Shown here: positions 9,594-17,616 of the stretch, one piece after another
How positions within the stretch are numbered: the first letter of the stretch is position 1
Layout of the letters: each line of letters opens with the position of its first letter
NCBI GenBank assembly: GCA_963627915.1
Contig: CAVGCY010000049.1
Coordinates: 1 to 60,945, forward strand
Reading direction: 5' to 3'
Source of the DNA: CALACW01 sp963627915
Lineage (GTDB): Bacteria > Bacillota > Clostridia > Oscillospirales > Acutalibacteraceae
DNA length: 60,945 nucleotides
Made by a program: the position numbers and the translations under genes
Notes under the pieces: generated by a model
The model's database searches: none
What the model was told of the DNA's origin: nothing
Seen by the model: the letters and a program-made list of their open reading frames with translations, nothing else

Positions 9594-10007
9594 ATGGCAG
9601 ATGAAAACAAAAAGGCTCAGAAGAAGGCCGAAAAAGAACTGGAAAAGGCTAAAAAAGAACGTATAAAACAGTCCAAGCCGAAAAAAGAAGGCAATGTGTT
9701 CACGCGTATGTGGGCGGCTATAAAGAAATTCTTTAAGGGTTTTATGGGTACCTGCAAAAAGGTTATCTGGCCTGACAGAAAGACCGTTCTTAAAAACTCG
9801 GCAATCGTTTTCGTATGTATTGCCGTACTTGCGGTCATTATCGGTTTGCTTGACTGGGGACTGATGGGTTCCGTACGTCTTGCCGAAAAAGGCATTGAGA
9901 ATGCTAAGACTTCCGACAGCGAGGAAGCTTCTACGGATGCCGATTCTTCAAATTCGCTCACTTTTGATACGAGCGGCGAAAGCTCCACGCAGTCCGGCGA
10001 GGGCTGA
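9594..10007 (+). CDS. secE: Preprotein translocase subunit SecE
   Basis: SecE clamps the SecY channel. This 137-residue protein has a Lys/Glu-rich cytoplasmic N-terminus (about 1-33), the conserved amphipathic region with VIWPDRKTVLKNS (about 58-70), then a single transmembrane helix (about 71-92). A Ser/Asp/Glu-rich tail of about 40 residues follows the helix (SDSEEASTDADSSN and onward) and is longer than in most SecE proteins. Gene order rpmG-secE-nusG supports the call. Start context is GAAAGGATGGG. Confidence 0.93.
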   Translation: MADENKKAQKKAEKELEKAKKERIKQSKPKKEGNVFTRMWAAIKKFFKGFMGTCKKVIWPDRKTVLKNSAIVFVCIAVLAVIIGLLDWGLMGSVRLAEKGIENAKTSDSEEASTDADSSNSLTFDTSGESSTQSGEG

Positions 10008-10053
10008 TATGCTTTTGAATTTCAGTTATGTTGCATGATACGGAGGAAATACA

Positions 10054-10662
10054 ATGTCGGATGACGTAAAATGGTTTGTGGTGCACACCTATTCCGGATA
10101 TGAGAATAAGGTTGCTGCCGATATCGAAAAAGTAGTTGAAAACCGTAAAATGCAGGATGAGGTACTTGAAGTCAAAATTCCCTCCGAGACTGTTGTTGAA
10201 AAGGTAACGAAAACCCGCAAGGTCAGAAATGAGGACGGTTTTGAGGTTGAGGAGCCGTATACCGAGGACAGAGAGGTTATACGCAAGCTTTATCCGAGTT
10301 ATGTTTTCGTTAAGGTTAGCGTATATTATGACACAAAGTCAGGCGAACTTAAGATGACGGACGAGACATGGTATCTTATCCGCAATACGAGAGGCGTTAC
10401 CGGCTTTGTAGGACCCGAGGGCAAACCCACGCCCCTTACCGAAAAAGAAGTTTATTCCATGGGCGTTGAGAAACGCACCGTTGAGGTTAATTTCAGCGTC
10501 GGAGATCTTGTTACGGTTATCGGCGGTCCTTTCGACAGCTTTCAGGGTACTGTCGATAAAATCGACGTGGACAATGATCTCGTCCGCGTTATAATTTCAA
10601 TGATGGGACGTGAAACTCCTATCGAGCTCGGTCTTGACCAGGTTGAACCTGCTCTTGACTGA
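10054..10662 (+). CDS. nusG: Transcription termination/antitermination factor NusG
   Basis: NusG binds RNA polymerase and modulates pausing, and in some bacteria Rho-dependent termination. This 202-residue protein opens with the NGN domain (WFVVHTYSGYENKVAADIE) and ends with a KOW domain (VGDLVTVIGGPFDSFQGTVDKID). An acidic/basic insertion around residues 45-75 of the NGN domain is common in clostridial homologues. A GGAGGAAA site precedes the ATG. It lies between secE and rplK as in most bacteria. Confidence 0.96.
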   Translation: MSDDVKWFVVHTYSGYENKVAADIEKVVENRKMQDEVLEVKIPSETVVEKVTKTRKVRNEDGFEVEEPYTEDREVIRKLYPSYVFVKVSVYYDTKSGELKMTDETWYLIRNTRGVTGFVGPEGKPTPLTEKEVYSMGVEKRTVEVNFSVGDLVTVIGGPFDSFQGTVDKIDVDNDLVRVIISMMGRETPIELGLDQVEPALD

Positions 10663-10720
10663 TAATTTATTAATAATGGTAATTCGCGGTAATTTCCGCT
10701 TGTTACAGGGCTCAGGCTCT

Positions 10721-10757
10721 GTGGGAGGGTCGGTTTTTACCGATCCGCCACTACCAC
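10721..10757 (+). promoter_or_regulatory. Structured leader motif before rplK, candidate L1-binding site
   Basis: GTGGGAGG (10721-10728) is followed by a stem GTCGGT/ACCGAT, then ATCCG and CCAC. The same GTGGGAGG...ATCCG...ACCAC arrangement recurs before rplA (11214-11239). L1 is known to repress its own L11-L1 operon in bacteria by binding mRNA; assigning these motifs to L1 is inference. Confidence 0.5.
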
Positions 10758-10778
10758 ATTTTTTTTGGAGGTGCAGAC

Positions 10779-11204
10779 ATGGCACAGAAAGTAACAGGCT
10801 ATATTAAGCTTCAGATTCCTGCCGGTAAAGCAACACCGGCTCCCCCCGTTGGTCCCGCATTAGGACAGCACGGCGTTAACATTATGGCATTCACAAAGGA
10901 ATTTAATGAGCGTACGAAGAACGATATCGGACTCATCATTCCCGTAATCATCACGGTTTATGCAGACCGTACGTTCTCTTTTGTAACAAAAACTCCGCCC
11001 GCGGCAGTTCTTATCAAGAAGGCTTGCGGTATTGAGAGCGGCTCAGGCGTCCCCAACAAGACCAAAGTCGCAACTATCACCTCGGAGCAGATCAGAAAGA
11101 TCGCAGAAACCAAGATGCCCGACCTTAACGCGGCAAGTATCGAGACTGCTATGAGCATGATCGCCGGTACGGCTCGCAGCATGGGCGTTGTCGTTGCTGA
11201 TTGA
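10779..11204 (+). CDS. rplK: 50S ribosomal protein L11
   Basis: This 141-residue protein has the family opening VTGYIKLQIPAGKATPAPPVGPALGQ (here MAQKVTGYIKLQIP, then AGKATPAPPVGPALGQHGVN) and the C-terminal RNA-binding domain ending MSMIAGTARSMGVVV. It forms the GTPase-associated centre with 23S rRNA. It is preceded by GGAGGTG and followed by rplA with a 54-bp gap that holds a repeated regulatory motif. Confidence 0.97.
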   Translation: MAQKVTGYIKLQIPAGKATPAPPVGPALGQHGVNIMAFTKEFNERTKNDIGLIIPVIITVYADRTFSFVTKTPPAAVLIKKACGIESGSGVPNKTKVATITSEQIRKIAETKMPDLNAASIETAMSMIAGTARSMGVVVAD

Positions 11205-11213
11205 TGCTCCCGT

Positions 11214-11239
11214 GTGGGAGGACAAATCCGATTAACCAC
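11214..11239 (+). promoter_or_regulatory. Second copy of the GTGGGAGG/ACCAC leader motif, before rplA
   Basis: GTGGGAGG (11214-11221), ATCCG (11226-11230) and ACCAC (11235-11239) repeat the motif seen before rplK, with GTGG able to pair with CCAC. The rplA ribosome-binding site GGGAGG follows 5 bp later, so bound protein could block it. L1 as ligand is inference. Confidence 0.5.
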
Positions 11240-11258
11240 TTATGGGAGGTAAATAATT

Positions 11259-11963
11259 ATGAAACACGGTAAAAAATACGTTGAGAGTGTTAAGCTCATA
11301 GACAAAGCAAAACTTTATGAATCCACCGAGGCTATTGACCTCGCTGTTAAGACTGCAACCGCCAAGTTTGACGAAACCGTTGAGGTTCACGTTCGTCTGG
11401 GCGTTGATTCCCGTCACGCAGACCAGCAGGTCAGAGGCGCAGTCGTTCTTCCGAACGGAACCGGTAAAAAGGTTCGCGTAGCCGTATTTGCAAAGGGTGC
11501 TGAGGCTGACGCGGCTGTTGCGGCAGGCGCAGAGGTTGTCGGCGCTGAGGATCTTGTTGCAAGAGTTCAGAACGAGGGCTTCATGGATTTCGACGTCGCT
11601 ATTGCGGCTCCCAATATGATGGGTCTTGTAGGTCGTTTAGGTAAGGTACTCGGTCCCCGCGGACTTATGCCCTCTCCTAAAGCAGGTACTGTAACACCCG
11701 ATGTTGCAAAGGCTGTTAATGACGCTAAGGCCGGTAAGATTGAGTATCGTCTTGATAAGACAAATATTATTCACTGCCCCATCGGCAAGGCTTCTTTCGG
11801 TTCGGAAAAGCTCATAGAGAACTATAATACTCTTATGGACGCTATTGTTAAGGCTAAGCCTGCCGCCGCAAAGGGTCAGTATATCCGTTCCTGCGTTCTT
11901 GCAACGACAATGGGTCCCGGAATCAGAATCAACCCCAACAGAGTTATTGCTTCTGCAGAATAA
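11259..11963 (+). CDS. rplA: 50S ribosomal protein L1
   Basis: This 234-residue protein is full length. It begins MKHGKKYVESVKLIDKAKLY and contains the L1 signature around NMMGLVGRLGKVLGPRGLMP (about 117-136). L1 forms the mobile stalk at the ribosomal E site and is a translational repressor of its own operon in many bacteria. Start context is GGGAGGTAA. Confidence 0.97.
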   Translation: MKHGKKYVESVKLIDKAKLYESTEAIDLAVKTATAKFDETVEVHVRLGVDSRHADQQVRGAVVLPNGTGKKVRVAVFAKGAEADAAVAAGAEVVGAEDLVARVQNEGFMDFDVAIAAPNMMGLVGRLGKVLGPRGLMPSPKAGTVTPDVAKAVNDAKAGKIEYRLDKTNIIHCPIGKASFGSEKLIENYNTLMDAIVKAKPAAAKGQYIRSCVLATTMGPGIRINPNRVIASAE

Positions 11964-11977
11964 TCGGGGTTAACCTA

Positions 11978-12006
11978 TTGACAATCGTCATTCAACGTGA
12001 TATAAT
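11978..12006 (+). promoter_or_regulatory. Consensus sigma-A promoter for rplJ-rplL
   Basis: TTGACA (11978-11983) and TATAAT (12001-12006) are both perfect consensus with a 17-bp spacer, starting 15 bp after the rplA stop. Confidence 0.9.
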
Positions 12007-12011
12007 AATCA

Positions 12012-12130
12012 AGCTGTTCTAAAGACAGTAGGTGCGGTTTTTCGCATAAGTTTTATCGCCTACCGAGGAATGGATACATTATTCAGTGAATTTGTATGCC
12101 TTTCTGCGGTAATGCAGAGAGGCTTTTCAT
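12012..12130 (+). ncRNA. L10 ribosomal protein leader
   Basis: The leader contains the conserved halves AAAGACAGTAGGTGC (12021-12035) and GCCTACCGAGGA (12058-12069), which pair through GTAGG/CCTAC as in the L10 leader family bound by L10(L12)4. It runs from just after the rplJ promoter to a terminator hairpin, giving feedback control of rplJ-rplL. Confidence 0.85.
12098..12128 (+). terminator. Attenuator terminator in the L10 leader
   Basis: GCCTTTCTGC (12098-12107) pairs with GCAGAGAGGC (12114-12123, one G-U pair), followed by TTTT. It sits between the L10-binding domain and rplJ. Confidence 0.75.
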
Positions 12131-12176
12131 TTATAACCTGAACAGCATATTTACTTATTAGGGCAGGTGAAATTTT

Positions 12177-12737
12177 ATGGCAAGTGCAAGCATTTTAGAA
12201 GCTAAGAAACAGCAGGTAGCCGCTATCAGCGAGAGACTCGGCAATTCGGTTGCAGGTGTTATCGTTGACTATAAGGGTACTTCCGTTGCTGATGATACCG
12301 CGCTTCGTGCAGAGCTGAGAAAGGCGGGCGTTGACTACTCCGTAGTTAAGAATACGCTTCTCACCATCGCAATCAAGGGTACTGAGCTTGAGAGTCTTAC
12401 CGAGGTTCTCGAGGGCACTACGGCTCTTGCTACCAGCGCAGAGGATCACGTTGCTTCGGCTCGTATTCTTTCAGAGTTTGCAGACAAGCATGATAATTTC
12501 TCTATCAAGGGCGGTTTCCTTGACGGAAAGGTTATCTCGCTTGAGACTATTAACGGTCTTGCAAAGCTTCCCTCCAAGGAAGTTCTTCTTGCTACCGTTG
12601 CATGCGCATTCCAGGCTCCCATGGCTTCGTTCGCAAGAGCGATTAAGGCAGTTGCGGAGAAGGACGGCGAAGCTGACTCGGCTGATGCTCCCGCAGAGGA
12701 AGCTACTCCCGCTGAGGAAGCACCCGCGGCAGAATAA
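12177..12737 (+). CDS. rplJ: 50S ribosomal protein L10
   Basis: This 186-residue protein forms the base of the L7/L12 stalk. The family core VIVDYKGTSVADDTALRAEL (about 28-47) and YSVVKNTLL are evident. The C-terminus after residue 165 is an Ala/Glu-rich tail (EEATPAEEAPAAE) common in clostridial L10. It sits behind the L10 leader, and the start ATG at 12177 follows AGGGCAGG. Confidence 0.96.
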   Translation: MASASILEAKKQQVAAISERLGNSVAGVIVDYKGTSVADDTALRAELRKAGVDYSVVKNTLLTIAIKGTELESLTEVLEGTTALATSAEDHVASARILSEFADKHDNFSIKGGFLDGKVISLETINGLAKLPSKEVLLATVACAFQAPMASFARAIKAVAEKDGEADSADAPAEEATPAEEAPAAE

Positions 12738-12794
12738 TTTTTTGCCGATTATTTAATTTAGAATTTTAACTTTATAATTTGGAGGTTCATTAAC

Positions 12795-13172
12795 ATGGCA
12801 TCAGAGAAAGTAACCCAGATCGTAGATCTCGTAGCTGAGCTTTCAGTTCTCGAGCTTGCAGATCTTGTTAAAGAAGTAGAAGACAGATTCGGCGTTTCGG
12901 CAGCTGCTCCCGTAGCTGTTGCAGCCGGCCCCGTTGCAGCCGCAGCTGAGGAAGAGAAGACTGAGTTTGACGTTGTTCTTGCAGGATTCGACGCCGCTGC
13001 CAAGATCAAGGTAATCAAGGTAGTTCGTGAGATCACCGGTCTCGGACTTGCAGACGCTAAGGCAGCCGTTGAAGGCGCTCCCAAAACTCTTAAAGAGGCA
13101 GTTTCCAAGGATGAAGCTGAGGAACTTAAGAAGAAGCTTGAGGAGTCCGGCGCTAAGGTTGAGCTTAAGTAA
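12795..13172 (+). CDS. rplL: 50S ribosomal protein L7/L12
   Basis: This 125-residue protein has the dimerisation domain (VTQIVDLVAELSVLELADLV), an Ala-rich hinge (about 37-54) and the globular factor-binding domain (IKVIKVVREITGLGLADAKA). It recruits translation GTPases. GGAGG precedes the start, and an intrinsic terminator follows the stop. Confidence 0.97.
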   Translation: MASEKVTQIVDLVAELSVLELADLVKEVEDRFGVSAAAPVAVAAGPVAAAAEEEKTEFDVVLAGFDAAAKIKVIKVVREITGLGLADAKAAVEGAPKTLKEAVSKDEAEELKKKLEESGAKVELK

Positions 13173-13207
13173 TCAACCCCTGCTCACAGCATAAATAAGT
13201 AATTTTA

Positions 13208-13237
13208 GAACCGCTCTTTCGGGCGGTTCTTTTTTTC
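13208..13237 (+). terminator. Intrinsic terminator after rplL
   Basis: GAACCGC (13208-13214) pairs with GCGGTTC (13223-13229), followed by an eight-T run. It ends the ribosomal protein operon before the CRISPR locus. Confidence 0.9.
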
Positions 13238-13317
13238 GTTTTGACGATTGAACGGTATATGCCGATATGCAAAGTGTAAAAAATTCCTCTTTAGTCGGTG
13301 TCTGTAAGATATGTATA

Positions 13318-13346
13318 TTGCATTCAAAATTATATTATGATAATAT
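13318..13346 (+). promoter_or_regulatory. Candidate promoter for cas9
   Basis: TTGCAT (13318-13323) and TAATAT (13341-13346) are 17 bp apart on the plus strand. A start here would give a long leader antisense to tracrRNA. It is the best plus-strand candidate seen, but not strong. Confidence 0.35.
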
Positions 13347-13384
13347 AAATTTATATATATGCCCTGAATATGATAAAGTTCGAC

Positions 13385-13506
13385 AAAAAAATAAAGACCC
13401 GATAAACGAGTCTCATTTACTCTGCAACCGCAGAAGCCCTCAAGGGACGGTTTGAAAAAATTTTATTTGAACTTTGCAGTGTAATCTCATATGGTAGTCT
13501 GAGATT
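13385..13506 (-). ncRNA. tracrRNA of the type II-A CRISPR system
   Basis: Transcribed leftward, away from cas9. Its 5' part is an anti-repeat: plus-strand 13478-13499 matches positions 9-30 of the CRISPR repeat at 21 of 22 bases, and the one change gives a G-U pair. ATTTGA at 13465-13470 mirrors the repeat's first six bases, with an asymmetric bulge between, as in Cas9 guide duplexes. Next come hairpins CCCTTGAGGG and CTTCTGC/GCAGAG. The RNA ends at GACTCG/CGGGTC (plus 13396-13412) with a T7 run at 13385-13391. The 5' end is inferred from the promoter. Confidence 0.9.
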
Positions 13507-13512
13507 GTATTT

Positions 13513-13541
13513 ATGATAGCACAGAAATAAGGAGATGTCAA
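13513..13541 (-). promoter_or_regulatory. tracrRNA promoter overlapping the cas9 ribosome-binding site region
   Basis: On the minus strand TTGACA (plus 13536-13541) and TATCAT (plus 13513-13518) are separated by exactly 17 bp, placing the start near 13506. The -35 ends one base before the cas9 ATG, and the spacer covers the cas9 AAGGAG site (13529-13534). Confidence 0.75.
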
Positions 13542-13542
13542 T

Positions 13543-16500
13543 ATGAAAAATAAAAAAAGAACCTATCCCGATTATTTTATAGGCATTGACGCCGGTACCG
13601 ACTCTGTCGGCTGGGCTGTCACGGACGAGCAGTATAATATCTTAAAATTCGGAAAAAAGGCTATGTGGGGAATACGTCTGTTTGACGAAGCCAATCCTGC
13701 CGCAGAACGAAGAATGTACAGAACACAGCGCAGGCGTTACGGCAGACGCGCACAGAGAACAAAACTTCTTCAGGAGCTTTTTGCCGAAGAAATTGCAAAG
13801 AAAGACCCCGGCTTCTTTTTGAGAATGCAAGAAAGCAAGTATCTGCCCGAGGACAGAAAAGCCGATTTTAAATATATTCTATTTGACGATGATGATTATA
13901 CCGATAGAGATTTTCATAAAGAATATCCGACCGTATATCATTTACGCAAAGCTTTTCTGGATGGTAAAAACATAACCGATCCGAGACTTCTGTATCTTGC
14001 GGTTCATCATATAATTATTAACCGAGGTCATTTTCTGTTTGACGGCGTGAACGTTGAAAACGTTACTAAATTTGAAACGGTATTTAATTCACTGGTCGAA
14101 TATATTAACGATAATTTTGATGCGGAGTCGGATATTAAGAAAATCACGGATGTTGATACGGTTAAATTTTCCGAAATATTAAAGTCAAAGAACACCGTTA
14201 CGGAAAAGAAAAAAGCATTATACGATTTGTTCGGTATAAAAAAAGGTCAGCTTAAAGCAGTTTGTGATTTGCTCGCAGGCAGTTCGAGTGTAAAGCTTTC
14301 CGATTTGTTTGATAATGAAACATTTGACTCTGCAGAGAAAAACAAAATAACTTTTTCCGGGTCGTCATATCAGGATGAACATGACAGCTATGAGGAAGTG
14401 CTTGACGACAGTGTTATTTTTACAGATCTCTTAAAATCGGTTTATGACTGGTCTGTTTTGTCCGATATTCTCGGAGATAATGCATATATTTCACAGTCGA
14501 AAGTTAAATCGTATGACAAGCACAGGGCTGATTTAAAGCTTTTGAAAAAAGTTATAAACAAATACTGTCGTGATAGGTATTATGATTTTTTCAAGTCCGA
14601 TAAAAACGATAAAAATTATTGCGCTTATTCCGGTATGTGCAAAATCGGCGGAAAGAAAAAAGAGATAAAACGCATAAAGCAGGATGATTTTTACGCGGAA
14701 ATTAAAAAAATACTTAAACCGTTTGATGATGACGTCGACGTTAAAAAAATACTTGCGGATATTGAGACAAAATCATTTTTACCGAAGCAAATTTCCCCGG
14801 ATAACTGTGCAATTCCGTATCAACTTAATGAATTCGAATTGAAGAGAATATTGTTAAATGCCGAAAACAATTTTCCGTTCCTAAAAGAAAATGATGAAAG
14901 CGGCCTTGCCGTAAGCGATAAAATAATGAAGCTGCTGACATTCAGAATCCCTTATTATGTCGGTCTCCTAAACGATGAACACAAGGGTGCAAACTCAAAC
15001 TGCTGGATAGTGCGCAGAGATAATTCAAAAGACCGTATAACTCCGTGGAATTTTGAAAACAAAGTCGATATTGATCAGAGCGCGCAGGAATTTATTTTCA
15101 GAATGACAAACAAATGCACCTATCTTTACGGAGAGGATGTTTTGCCGAAAAATTCGTTATTGTACAGCGAGTACGAGGTTCTTAACGAACTGAATAATTT
15201 AAGTCTCAACGGAGAGAGGCTGAACGTTGAAGATAAAAAGGACATTATCGAAAAGGTATTCAAACAGAAAAATAAAGTAAAGATTAAAGATATAGTAAAC
15301 TACTACCGTTCTGTCGGGAAAGAGGTTTCAGCCGACGATTTTTCGGGACTTGCCGACATGAAAGAATTTAAGTCGTCGCTTAAACCGTACAGAGATTTTG
15401 ATAAAATACTCGGCGGCAGATTCAATTATAATTATGTTGAAGAAGCGATACTTGCAGTTTTGCTTTTCAGCGGAGATAAAAAGATACTGACCTCTCGCCT
15501 TAAAAAGATAGGCGGCGGATATTTCACCGATGACGAAATAAAGAAAATTTCCTCCCTAAGATATTCCGACTGGGGCAGATTTTCGAAGAAACTGCTGACA
15601 GGTGTATATTCAGTTTATTCGCAGACCGGTGAGTACATGAATATAATAACAGCAATGCGTGAGACGACGTGTAATTTCATGGAAACACAGGGACAGAATT
15701 TTGGATTTAAGGACGAAATACAGAAAATCAATAACGAGGTTATGCCGAAAATCAACGAGTTTTCGTATGACGCGCTCGTTAAGGATTTATATGTTTCGCC
15801 GAAGATTAAACGTTCTGTTTGGCAAACACTGCTCATAGTCCGTGAAATTGTTAAAATAACGGGACATGAGCCGAAAAAGATATTTATTGAAATGGCAAGA
15901 GGTACGGACGGTACTTCAAAGACACCGGATTCAAGGAAAAACAGACTCTTGGAACTTTATAAAAAATGCGGGGAAGATTCGGGAGTTCTCTATGATTCTC
16001 TTGTAAAGCATACAGATTCCGATTTGAGAAAAACCGCGCTGTATCTGTATTATACACAGATGGGGAAATGTATGTACTCGGGCGAGGATATAGAGCTTGA
16101 CGATTTGTTTAATGAGAATATTTACGATATAGACCATATTTATCCGCAGTCAAAAACAAAAGACGACAGTCTTGATAATAAAGTTCTTGTAAAAAAGAAA
16201 TTGAATTTAGATAAGAGCGATAGATTTCCTATTCCGAGTCATATAATTACAGACAAAGCGCGTGAGAACTGGATTGCCTGCAAGAATGCGGGACTTATTT
16301 CCAAAGAAAAGTATGAACGATTAACGAGAAAAACCGAACTTACCGCCGATGAGCTTGCAGGGTTTATAAATCGTCAGTTGGTTGAGACAAGACAGTCGAC
16401 TAAGGCTGTCGCAGAGATTTTGACAAAAATGTTCCCCGACACCTCGATAGTTTATGCAAAGGCGAGCAACGCGGATGTCTTTAAAAAGCATTTTGACATT

Positions 16501-17616
16501 CCGAAAGTACGCGAGGTTAACGATTATCACCATGCGAGGGACGCATATGTTAATATCGTCGTAGGAAATGTTTTTGATGTTAAATTTACGCGGAATGCCG
16601 TACGTTTTATAAAGAGCGGAAAACAGTATTCGCTTAACGAATGTATGTATAATTATACTGTCGGAAATAAAGATAAGCCCGCATGGATTCCCGGGGACGA
16701 CGGCACAATAGTGACCGTAAAGAAAACCTGTTCAAAAGAGAATATACTTTATACAAGAATGCCCTATACTCAGGGCGGAACGCTTTATGACGTTCAGCTT
16801 TTAAAGAAAGGAAAGGGGCAGTTCCCCGCGAAGCCCGGCGACTGTCATTTTGACGGGCAGACAAACGAGGAAATTATAAACAAATACGGCGGTTATAATA
16901 AAATTAAGGGTGCATATTTCTGCCTTGTTGAACATACGGACAAGAAAAATAAACGTGTACGATCAATTGAGTATGTTCCCGTATATCTTGCCGACAGTAT
17001 AGAGAAAAATCCTTCCTTGCTTGAAAAGTATGTATCAGAAACGCTCGGACTGAAAGACGCGGATGTCAGAACCCGCAGAATTAAAATGGATTCGCTGTTC
17101 AGCTATAATGGATTTTTGATGAATCTTTCCGGCAGAACGGGCAGTCAGTTGATTTTTAAACCGGCGGTTCAACTTAGACTGAACATGGAATATTATAAAT
17201 ATTTAAAGAATATTGTAAAATTTCATGACAGACAGCGTATTATGAAAAATACGCTTACTGTTAGTGACTTTGACGATATTACAAAAGACAAGAATATTGA
17301 ATTATATGATGTTTTATTATCAAAGCTTAAAGACAGTGTTTACTGTATTGTATATTCAACCCCGTCAAAACTGTTGACAGAAAAGAGAGAGAAGTTTAAT
17401 TCTCTTTCGGTGGAATCGCAGGTGGAATTATTATATAACGAACTTCATTTGTTTCAGTGCAACAGGGTTAATTCTGATTTATCTTTGCTCGGTGGTTCTC
17501 CGAATTCAGGTATAATCTTGATTCAAAAAACTGTGACAGACAGAAATAAAGAATTTTTAATAAATCAGTCTCCAACCGGTTTGTTTGAAAACAAAATCGA
17601 TTTAAAGACGATATGA
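13543..17616 (+). CDS. cas9: CRISPR-associated endonuclease Cas9, type II-A
   Basis: RNA-guided DNA endonuclease of 1,357 residues, close to the size of the Streptococcus pyogenes protein. RuvC-I is FIGIDAGTDSVGWAV (Asp16), the Arg-rich bridge helix is ERRMYRTQRRRYGRRAQR (about 55-72), RuvC-II is IFIEMARG (Glu783), the HNH motif is DIDHIYPQS (His865) with LDNKVLV downstream (Asn near 879), and RuvC-III is HHARDAY (His997, Asp1000). All nuclease residues are present, so it should be active. The start follows AAGGAG with an 8-bp gap. The stop overlaps cas1 as ATGA, so the genes are coupled. The PAM cannot be predicted by eye. Confidence 0.98.
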   Translation: MKNKKRTYPDYFIGIDAGTDSVGWAVTDEQYNILKFGKKAMWGIRLFDEANPAAERRMYRTQRRRYGRRAQRTKLLQELFAEEIAKKDPGFFLRMQESKYLPEDRKADFKYILFDDDDYTDRDFHKEYPTVYHLRKAFLDGKNITDPRLLYLAVHHIIINRGHFLFDGVNVENVTKFETVFNSLVEYINDNFDAESDIKKITDVDTVKFSEILKSKNTVTEKKKALYDLFGIKKGQLKAVCDLLAGSSSVKLSDLFDNETFDSAEKNKITFSGSSYQDEHDSYEEVLDDSVIFTDLLKSVYDWSVLSDILGDNAYISQSKVKSYDKHRADLKLLKKVINKYCRDRYYDFFKSDKNDKNYCAYSGMCKIGGKKKEIKRIKQDDFYAEIKKILKPFDDDVDVKKILADIETKSFLPKQISPDNCAIPYQLNEFELKRILLNAENNFPFLKENDESGLAVSDKIMKLLTFRIPYYVGLLNDEHKGANSNCWIVRRDNSKDRITPWNFENKVDIDQSAQEFIFRMTNKCTYLYGEDVLPKNSLLYSEYEVLNELNNLSLNGERLNVEDKKDIIEKVFKQKNKVKIKDIVNYYRSVGKEVSADDFSGLADMKEFKSSLKPYRDFDKILGGRFNYNYVEEAILAVLLFSGDKKILTSRLKKIGGGYFTDDEIKKISSLRYSDWGRFSKKLLTGVYSVYSQTGEYMNIITAMRETTCNFMETQGQNFGFKDEIQKINNEVMPKINEFSYDALVKDLYVSPKIKRSVWQTLLIVREIVKITGHEPKKIFIEMARGTDGTSKTPDSRKNRLLELYKKCGEDSGVLYDSLVKHTDSDLRKTALYLYYTQMGKCMYSGEDIELDDLFNENIYDIDHIYPQSKTKDDSLDNKVLVKKKLNLDKSDRFPIPSHIITDKARENWIACKNAGLISKEKYERLTRKTELTADELAGFINRQLVETRQSTKAVAEILTKMFPDTSIVYAKASNADVFKKHFDIPKVREVNDYHHARDAYVNIVVGNVFDVKFTRNAVRFIKSGKQYSLNECMYNYTVGNKDKPAWIPGDDGTIVTVKKTCSKENILYTRMPYTQGGTLYDVQLLKKGKGQFPAKPGDCHFDGQTNEEIINKYGGYNKIKGAYFCLVEHTDKKNKRVRSIEYVPVYLADSIEKNPSLLEKYVSETLGLKDADVRTRRIKMDSLFSYNGFLMNLSGRTGSQLIFKPAVQLRLNMEYYKYLKNIVKFHDRQRIMKNTLTVSDFDDITKDKNIELYDVLLSKLKDSVYCIVYSTPSKLLTEKREKFNSLSVESQVELLYNELHLFQCNRVNSDLSLLGGSPNSGIILIQKTVTDRNKEFLINQSPTGLFENKIDLKTI

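Noticed and set aside
13467..13505. Repeat-like sequence before cas9 as a stray CRISPR repeat
   Set aside because: It is followed on the minus strand by hairpins and a T-run terminator and preceded by a minus-strand promoter, so it is the tracrRNA anti-repeat.
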